Of a DNA stretch of 64,000 bases, positions 59,476 through 64,000 are shown piece after piece. The stretch is taken from contig CAWDKW010000014.1 in NCBI GenBank assembly GCA_963803065.1, positions 124,001 through 188,000 of the forward strand, given 5' to 3'. Source of the stretch: DASXMT01 sp963803065 (GTDB taxonomy: Bacteria; Actinomycetota; Acidimicrobiia; Acidimicrobiales; RAAP-2). Within the stretch, counting starts at the first letter, position 1, and the number at the start of each line of letters is the position of its first letter. The notes under the pieces are model-generated. The model saw nothing but the letters and a program-made list of their open reading frames with translations, made no database searches and had not been told where the DNA came from. The position numbers and the translations under genes were made by a program.

Positions 59476-60861
59476 TCATCCGAGGGGTGCGAGGGGTGCC
59501 AGCTGGGCGGCGGTGGGCTCGCTGCAGCAGAACCAGGGCTCGGTGAGCCGAGGGCGCCGGTCGGGCTCGGGGCCACTCGAGACCGATCCGGGGGACGGGG
59601 GTCCGGGCGAGGCGCCCGCCCGGGCGCGGATCAGGGCATCGATCTCCCCGAACGTGCCGGCCGCGTCCTCGTCGAGTCGCGCCTCGACCAGCGCGGCCAG
59701 CTCCTGTTGCAGGTGGTCCATCGAGGGGTCGGGATGGGCCCAGGTCCACCCCAGACGGTCGGGGTCGTAGGGGCCGAGGTGCTCGGCCATCTCCGGTCGT
59801 CCGAGCAGCAGTGATCCTTCGGGCACGAGGAGGCGCACGGTGAACTGCACCGGGTCGACGTTGGGCACGAGGTCGTGGGCGCGGACGAAGTCCACCAGGT
59901 CGACCAGGTCGTCGATCGTCGTCCAGGGGGTGAAGGGCAACCAGGACGGGCGGACCTCGATGCCCTGGCGGCGAAGGAGCACGATGGCCTCGGACGCCTC
60001 GGCCACCGTGTGGCCCTTGTCGAGGTATTCGAGCGTGGTGTCGTTCACCGACTCGAGGGCGGACACGATGAAGGCACAGCCCGCCGCGGCCAGCTCGGGG
60101 AGGGCGTCGCGATGGGCGAGGATGTGCTCCACCTTGGTCGTGCAGTCGAAGGTCAGTTGGGGGTGACGCCGGTGGACGGCGGCGGCCACTCGGCGGGCGT
60201 GGAGCGGGGCGTTGAGGAAGTCGGGATCGGCGAAGGAGATGTGTCCGGCCCCGGCGGCCACCAACTGGTCGACGTCGGCCATCACCGCGGCCAGGTCGGT
60301 CCGGCGGACCCGGCCGTCGTAGACGACCGGGACGGGACAGTGCCGGCACCGGTGCGAGCAGCCCCGGCTGGCTTCGACCGACCCGACCAGTCGCTCGTCG
60401 TCGCCGGCGGCCAAGCGGGCGTACCGGTCGAGTGGTGGGAGCAGGTGGCGGGCCGGGAGGCGTGACTCCGCCCTGGTCAGCTGGATCACGGGTCCGGGAT
60501 CCTGGCCGGCGGCCCAGGCCAGCAGGGCCGGTTCGTACTCGCCGGCGATGACGGCGTCGGCGGCCGATCGGACGGTGAGGTCGCGGCTGACCGGGGCGTA
60601 CAGCCCGTAGAAGCAGAGCGGCGTCTCCGGTCGCCGGGCTCGGATGGTCCCGGCCACCCCGAGAGCCAGGCGCATGGCCGTGTGCATGGGCACCGACAAG
60701 GCGATCCGGTCGGCCCAGTCGACGCTGTCGGCATCGAGGGGGTCGAGGGCGACGTCGGCGCAGCGAACGTCATGGCCCGCGGCCAGCAGGGCAGCAGCGG
60801 GCGCGGCCACGTGCAGCGGCTGGTGTCCCAGCTCGTAGGTGGACACCAGGAGGATCCGCAC
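59476..60861 (-). CDS. B12-binding radical SAM protein with C-terminal CCSEP tail (Cys form of the CUAEP/CCAEP-tail family)
   Basis: 461 residues. Residues 1-130 are a cobalamin-binding Rossmann-like domain (MRILLVSTYELGHQPLHVAAPAAALL). The radical SAM core at about 165-370 has the cluster motif CSHRCRHC after EASRG. The last 21 residues contain EPWFCCSEPT: Cys445-Cys446-Ser-Glu-Pro. In the CUAEP/CCAEP-tail family (recalled) this position is CUAEP or CCAEP, U being selenocysteine. Here both codons are TGC (59524-59529), so a Cys form. Substrate and reaction unknown. ATP-grasp gene is 35 bases upstream on the same strand. Confidence 0.88.
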   Translation of the reverse strand: MRILLVSTYELGHQPLHVAAPAAALLAAGHDVRCADVALDPLDADSVDWADRIALSVPMHTAMRLALGVAGTIRARRPETPLCFYGLYAPVSRDLTVRSAADAVIAGEYEPALLAWAAGQDPGPVIQLTRAESRLPARHLLPPLDRYARLAAGDDERLVGSVEASRGCSHRCRHCPVPVVYDGRVRRTDLAAVMADVDQLVAAGAGHISFADPDFLNAPLHARRVAAAVHRRHPQLTFDCTTKVEHILAHRDALPELAAAGCAFIVSALESVNDTTLEYLDKGHTVAEASEAIVLLRRQGIEVRPSWLPFTPWTTIDDLVDLVDFVRAHDLVPNVDPVQFTVRLLVPEGSLLLGRPEMAEHLGPYDPDRLGWTWAHPDPSMDHLQQELAALVEARLDEDAAGTFGEIDALIRARAGASPGPPSPGSVSSGPEPDRRPRLTEPWFCCSEPTAAQLAPLAPLG

Positions 60862-60896
60862 GCGGCCGAGCCTATAGGGCTCGGGTGGCGAGGCCG

Positions 60897-62105
60897 TCAG
60901 CGCAGGTGCACCTCGATGCGCGACTCGGCCTGACGAAGGGCGTCCTCGACCTGTTGGGGCCGCTCGGCCCGGGCGAAGATGAACCCGAGGTAGCGGTCGC
61001 CCTCGGGCAGGGGGACCACGGAACGTCCGGCCGCGATGCTGATCTCCACGCCGGCGACGCCCTCGACGGCGCGGGCCTCATCGAGGCCCGTCACCCGGTC
61101 GATGACGCCTGCGGCCCGGATCGGCATCATCATGACCCCCGAGGCCTTCGCTTCCCGGGTGAGACCGTCGAGCCCCATGCTCAGGGCGTGGGCGATGATC
61201 AGCTCCTCCAGGCTGACCCCGGCCCCGAACCGCAGCGACCGGGCGCACAGGCCGCCGATGGAGCGGGCGGCCAGCTCGAGCACGGTCGACGCCCCGGACG
61301 TGTCGATGCGCAGCTCGGCGTGCACCGGGCCCTCCCGGAGGCCCAGCGCGGCCGCCGCCTTGGCCACGGTGGCCTGCGCCGCGGCCAGGACCGACGCGGG
61401 CTGGCGCGACGGCGTGACATAGATGGTCTCCTCGAAAAAGGGGCCGTCCATCGGGTCGGGCTTGTCGAACACGGCCAGCACTTCGAGCTCGCCCCCGCGG
61501 AGCAGCCCCTCGACGGCGACCTCGATGCCGGGCACGTAGGCCTCGACGAGGAGGGGTTCCGAGTCGTTGCCGACGATGGCCCGGACCCGGGCCTCGGCCG
61601 ACTCGGCCTGGACGGGGTCGTCGACCCGGATGACCCCCTGGCTGGCCGACCGCGAGACGGGCTTCACCACGCACGGATATCCGATCGCGCCCGCGACGGC
61701 GACGACGTCTGCCCCGGGCGGGACGGTCCCCGAGGCGGGTTGGGGGACGCCCGCAGCGGCCAGGCGCTGCCGCATGACCGCCTTGTCCCTCGTGCCGGCC
61801 ACGGCGCTCGGCGGATTGTGCCGAAGGCCCAGCTGTTGGGCGGCCAGGGCAGCCACGATGACGCCCTGGTCGTCGACGGCCAGGACCGCGTCGAGCGGGG
61901 CCCTGTGGTGCAGGGTCACGATGGCGGCCACGGCGGCGGCGGCGTCGCTCAGGGGCACGACGAGGGCCCGGTCGCCCATGGCGCCGCTGAGCGCCTGGCG
62001 GTGCTCGGAGCCGACCACGACCTCGACGCCCAGGCGCCCGGCTGCTGAGAGGAAGTCCGCCGCCCGGTAGGTGGCCGTGGGCAGCAGCAGGAGGATCCTG
62101 GGCAC
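60897..62105 (-). CDS. ATP-grasp ligase (L-amino-acid ligase-like)
   Basis: 402 residues. N-terminal domain RILLLLPTATYRAADFLSAA, a central ATP-binding part (GTRDKAVMRQRLAAAGVPQP, GYPCVVKPVSRSASQGV, LVEAYVPGIEVAVEGLL) and the metal/ATP end (VHAELRIDT, VLELAARSIGGLCARSL). The LEL-x-AR-x-GG region resembles BL00235 / carnosine-synthase-like amino acid ligases. GTG 62103-62105 is the start. Co-transcription with the radical SAM gene is likely. It would join an acid to an amine through an acyl phosphate. Confidence 0.9.
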   Translation of the reverse strand: MPRILLLLPTATYRAADFLSAAGRLGVEVVVGSEHRQALSGAMGDRALVVPLSDAAAAVAAIVTLHHRAPLDAVLAVDDQGVIVAALAAQQLGLRHNPPSAVAGTRDKAVMRQRLAAAGVPQPASGTVPPGADVVAVAGAIGYPCVVKPVSRSASQGVIRVDDPVQAESAEARVRAIVGNDSEPLLVEAYVPGIEVAVEGLLRGGELEVLAVFDKPDPMDGPFFEETIYVTPSRQPASVLAAAQATVAKAAAALGLREGPVHAELRIDTSGASTVLELAARSIGGLCARSLRFGAGVSLEELIIAHALSMGLDGLTREAKASGVMMMPIRAAGVIDRVTGLDEARAVEGVAGVEISIAAGRSVVPLPEGDRYLGFIFARAERPQQVEDALRQAESRIEVHLR

Positions 62106-62149
62106 CCTTCTATACTGCTCGGTACGGGCAACGCCGAGGCGAGGGAACC

Positions 62150-62809
62150 ATGAGCGAGAGTGACGTAGAGGGCGGGGGCCCGGTCCTCCGGGCAACGGAC
62201 GCCGCTTTGGCGATGGTGCTCGAGCTCCGGGCCGCCGAGGAGGACGGCGGTTCGCTCGCCCTCTGGGTCGAGGTATCCGGATCGACCGGCGACGCCTACT
62301 CCTACGACATGTACTTCCAGGCCCGGGACGACGCCGGCCCTCTCGACTGGAGCGCCGAACGTGGTGGACTGGCCCTGGTGGTGCCGGCCGACAGCGTGTC
62401 CAAGATGCGCGGCGCCAGCCTCGACGTCAACCCGGACGCCAACGTGGGCGGGATGGTCATCCAGAACCCGAACAGCCCTCCCCGCCCGCCGGGGCCGAGC
62501 CCGGCGATGGAGGGCCCACCGCCCGACCTCAGCGGCGACGTCGCCCAGCGGGTCCTCCAGGTACTGGAGCAGCAGATCAACCCGAGCATCGCCGCCCACG
62601 GCGGTCGAGCCGACCTGGTGGCGGTGGAGGACGACGCGGCCTATCTCCGCCTGAGCGGAGGATGCGCGGGCTGCGGGATGGCCGCCGTCACCCTGAGCCA
62701 GGGCATCGAGGTGGCGCTGCGCGAATCCGTCCCCGAGATCCTGCAGGTGATCGACGTGACCGACCACGCCGCCGGGACCAACCCGTACTACGAGGCGGCC
62801 AAGAAGTAG
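62150..62809 (+). CDS. Nfu-type iron-sulfur cluster carrier with degenerate A-type N-terminus (NfuA-like)
   Basis: 219 residues. Residues 10-110 look like an IscA/HesB fold without its Cys; residues 120-210 form a NifU C-terminal domain with GGCAGCGMAAVTLSQGIE (CxxC) and a RV-LQVLEQQINPSIAAHGGRADL beginning. It binds and transfers [4Fe-4S] clusters. TATACT at 62111-62116 is a good -10, and GAGGGAACC precedes ATG 62150. It is divergent from the ATP-grasp/radical SAM operon by 44 bases; a cluster-needing enzyme next door fits. Confidence 0.92.
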   Translation: MSESDVEGGGPVLRATDAALAMVLELRAAEEDGGSLALWVEVSGSTGDAYSYDMYFQARDDAGPLDWSAERGGLALVVPADSVSKMRGASLDVNPDANVGGMVIQNPNSPPRPPGPSPAMEGPPPDLSGDVAQRVLQVLEQQINPSIAAHGGRADLVAVEDDAAYLRLSGGCAGCGMAAVTLSQGIEVALRESVPEILQVIDVTDHAAGTNPYYEAAKK

Positions 62810-62831
62810 GCCGGCTGGGTCGCCTCGTTCC

Positions 62832-63563
62832 TCAGACCGCGAGGAACCGCCGGGCGTCCTCGGCCGCGTACGAGGCCACGATGGAATCGGTGGCCGCCGT
62901 GGCCCGGATCTGTCCGATCACGTCGCCCAGCATGCCCGCCGGGATGGCGCAGGTCATCTCCCGGCTCGACATGTTGGTGCGGGTGCGGCTCAGCATGCAC
63001 CCGACGCTCACCGCCACCTCACCTTGTTGTTTGGCCACGGCGACGATGTGACACTGAGGCTTTCCCTCGATGCGGAGGCCCGGCAACGCATCGGACAGCA
63101 CCATCAGCTGCTTGCCGTTCACCCGGATCAGGACGACGTCCGGATCGACGGGCGATTCGGCCAACGGGCCGTAGGTCACGGTGCCGGGCTTGTCGGCGAT
63201 GACAGGGATGTCGGGGACCATCTCCATGGTCACCCAGCCCGACTCCACCAACGCGGCCACATCCGAGTGGCCGGCGACCTCGTCGAGCGTCACGAATCCG
63301 TGGGTCAGGCTCCCGACACTGCAGTTGCCGTGGTCGGCGGCAACCGTGGTGAACGTCCGATCGACCGCCTTGGTCCAAAAGACGCACCCGGCCGGCACCC
63401 GGCCGGTGCGCCCGTCGGCGGTGGGCTCGGGCATGGGCGCGTCGAAGGGGACGACACCTCGGGGTGCGGCATCGGAGAAGGTGATGGCAATCGGAGGCGC
63501 AGTGAGTTGGAGCGCCTCGGTGAGTGCGGTGGCGGCGTCGGACCAGGCAGTGGATTCGGGCAT
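62832..63563 (-). CDS. DUF169 family protein
   Basis: 243 residues. APPIAITFSD, GCVFWTKAVDRTFTTVAADHGNCSVGS, DPDVVLIRVNGKQLMVLSDAL and VSVGCMLSRTRTNMSSREMTCAIP are DUF169 blocks, with conserved Cys in GNCSVGS, VGCMLS and EMTCAI. A possible ligand set for an iron-sulfur centre or metal, but the family is uncharacterised. ATG 63561-63563 is the likely start. It converges on the Nfu gene. Confidence 0.88.
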   Translation of the reverse strand: MPESTAWSDAATALTEALQLTAPPIAITFSDAAPRGVVPFDAPMPEPTADGRTGRVPAGCVFWTKAVDRTFTTVAADHGNCSVGSLTHGFVTLDEVAGHSDVAALVESGWVTMEMVPDIPVIADKPGTVTYGPLAESPVDPDVVLIRVNGKQLMVLSDALPGLRIEGKPQCHIVAVAKQQGEVAVSVGCMLSRTRTNMSSREMTCAIPAGMLGDVIGQIRATAATDSIVASYAAEDARRFLAV

Positions 63564-63607
63564 GGTTGCAGTCTGTACCCACCCGAGGAACCGGGGCAAC
63601 GTAAGGA

Positions 63608-63628
63608 CGGCCCACGGCCCACGGCCCA
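63608..63628. repeat. 7-bp tandem repeat (CGGCCCA)3
   Basis: Three perfect CGGCCCA units in the short gap between the DUF169 start and the partial SDR stop (63633). Confidence 0.92.
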
Positions 63629-63632
63629 CGAT

Positions 63633-64000
63633 TCAATGGGCCGTCATGCCTCCGTCGACGATCAGGACCTGACCGGTGATGAAGCTGCCGGCATCGGAAG
63701 TGAGGAGGAGCGCGGGGCCGACCATCTCGTCCGGGGATGCGATCCGGCGCTGGAAGGAGGACGCGGCCATGGCCCGTTGGAACTCGGGCGAGTTGGCCCG
63801 GACCATATCGGTGTCGACCGAACCGGGGGCCAGTGCGTTCACCCGTATCCCGTGGTCTGCGTACCCGGCGGCCATCGAACGGGTGAAGGCCATGAGCGCC
63901 GCCTTCCCGGCGGCGTACATGGCTACCGACGGCGAGAAGATGAAGGCCCCGACCGAGATCACGTTGAGGACGGCAGCGTGGGAGCTCACCCGGAGATGGG
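63633..64000 (-). CDS. Short-chain dehydrogenase/reductase, C-terminal part (runs off window)
   Basis: The visible part ends the gene: YAAGKAALMAFTRSM (catalytic Tyr and Lys), IRVNALAPGSVDTDMV and ITGQVLIVDGGMTAH. The frame is open to base 64000 without a true start, so the N-terminal cofactor region is outside the window. NVISVGAFIFSP contains the catalytic Ser region. Probably NAD(P)-dependent oxidoreductase of the FabG-like group. Confidence 0.9.
   Translation of the reverse strand, partial: HLRVSSHAAVLNVISVGAFIFSPSVAMYAAGKAALMAFTRSMAAGYADHGIRVNALAPGSVDTDMVRANSPEFQRAMAASSFQRRIASPDEMVGPALLLTSDAGSFITGQVLIVDGGMTAH

Overview
The window is 64 kb of dense, high-GC bacterial chromosome. Adjacent genes often touch through ATGA/GTGA junctions or overlapping stops, and GTG and TTG starts are common. 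The gene set points to Actinomycetota, most likely class Acidimicrobiia: luciferase-like (F420/FMN type) oxidoreductases, an SCP-x type thiolase, many SnoaL/NTF2, SDR and amidohydrolase genes, a type I pantothenate kinase, a DUF480 regulator, a SufR-like regulator and several probable leaderless genes. This placement is inferred from gene content; no rRNA or tRNA was recognised. There is no phage, transposase, CRISPR array or origin.

Layout. 1-5 kb: end of a thiolase gene, a limonene-epoxide-hydrolase-like protein, a DUF480 regulator with a pentapeptide repeat, acetate kinase, a DUF1345 membrane protein and a luciferase-like oxidoreductase. 5-12.4 kb: signalling and stress island with a MEDS-domain anti-sigma factor, a SpoIIE-type phosphatase, a PfpI protein, an AlkB gene behind a textbook LexA (SOS) box, and a three-gene operon (receiver-phosphatase, CHASE3 histidine kinase, single-domain receiver) joined by 4-nt overlaps. 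12.6-26 kb: acyl-lipid desaturase, a small HiPIP-like Fe-S protein, a secreted S15 hydrolase, an MsrP-like molybdoenzyme with its FNR partner, a bicupin and an amidohydrolase, an iron-box promoter driving a 71-residue protein, a UBP zinc finger with a cNMP/thioredoxin-reductase-like protein, EttA, an SDR and an aldo/keto reductase.

26.2-27.5 kb holds a compact encapsulin nanocompartment operon: encapsulated ferritin with a targeting tail, the shell protein, and a 43-residue acidic protein. Next come a degenerate DksA/TraR protein, pirin, an MDR oxidoreductase, a TauD-type dioxygenase and a branched-chain amino acid type ABC transporter in which both permeases and both ATPases are fused (32-36.7 kb). 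36.7-53.4 kb is mainly catabolic and housekeeping: SnoaL, DinB, CMD, a DUF427-TesB fusion, hydrolase, aldehyde dehydrogenase, SDR, luciferase-like oxidoreductase, VOC protein, zinc alcohol dehydrogenase, CoaA, a TANGO2/NRDE protein, a ClC channel and a DUF7064-like/phosphotransferase pair. 53.4-58 kb: a UPF0104 membrane protein, a coupled SDR/QueA-like/SufR-like operon and a LysM transglycosylase-like protein. 58.5-64 kb: TetR with paired operator-like repeats, then a B12-binding radical SAM protein with a C-terminal CCSEP tail (Cys form of a selenoprotein family), an ATP-grasp ligase, an Nfu-type Fe-S carrier, DUF169 and a partial SDR.

The best candidates for little-described biology are the radical SAM/ATP-grasp/Nfu locus, the HiPIP-like mini-protein, the iron-box-controlled 71-residue protein, the third gene of the encapsulin operon, and a recurring pattern of unrelated short tandem duplications placed at or just after stop codons.
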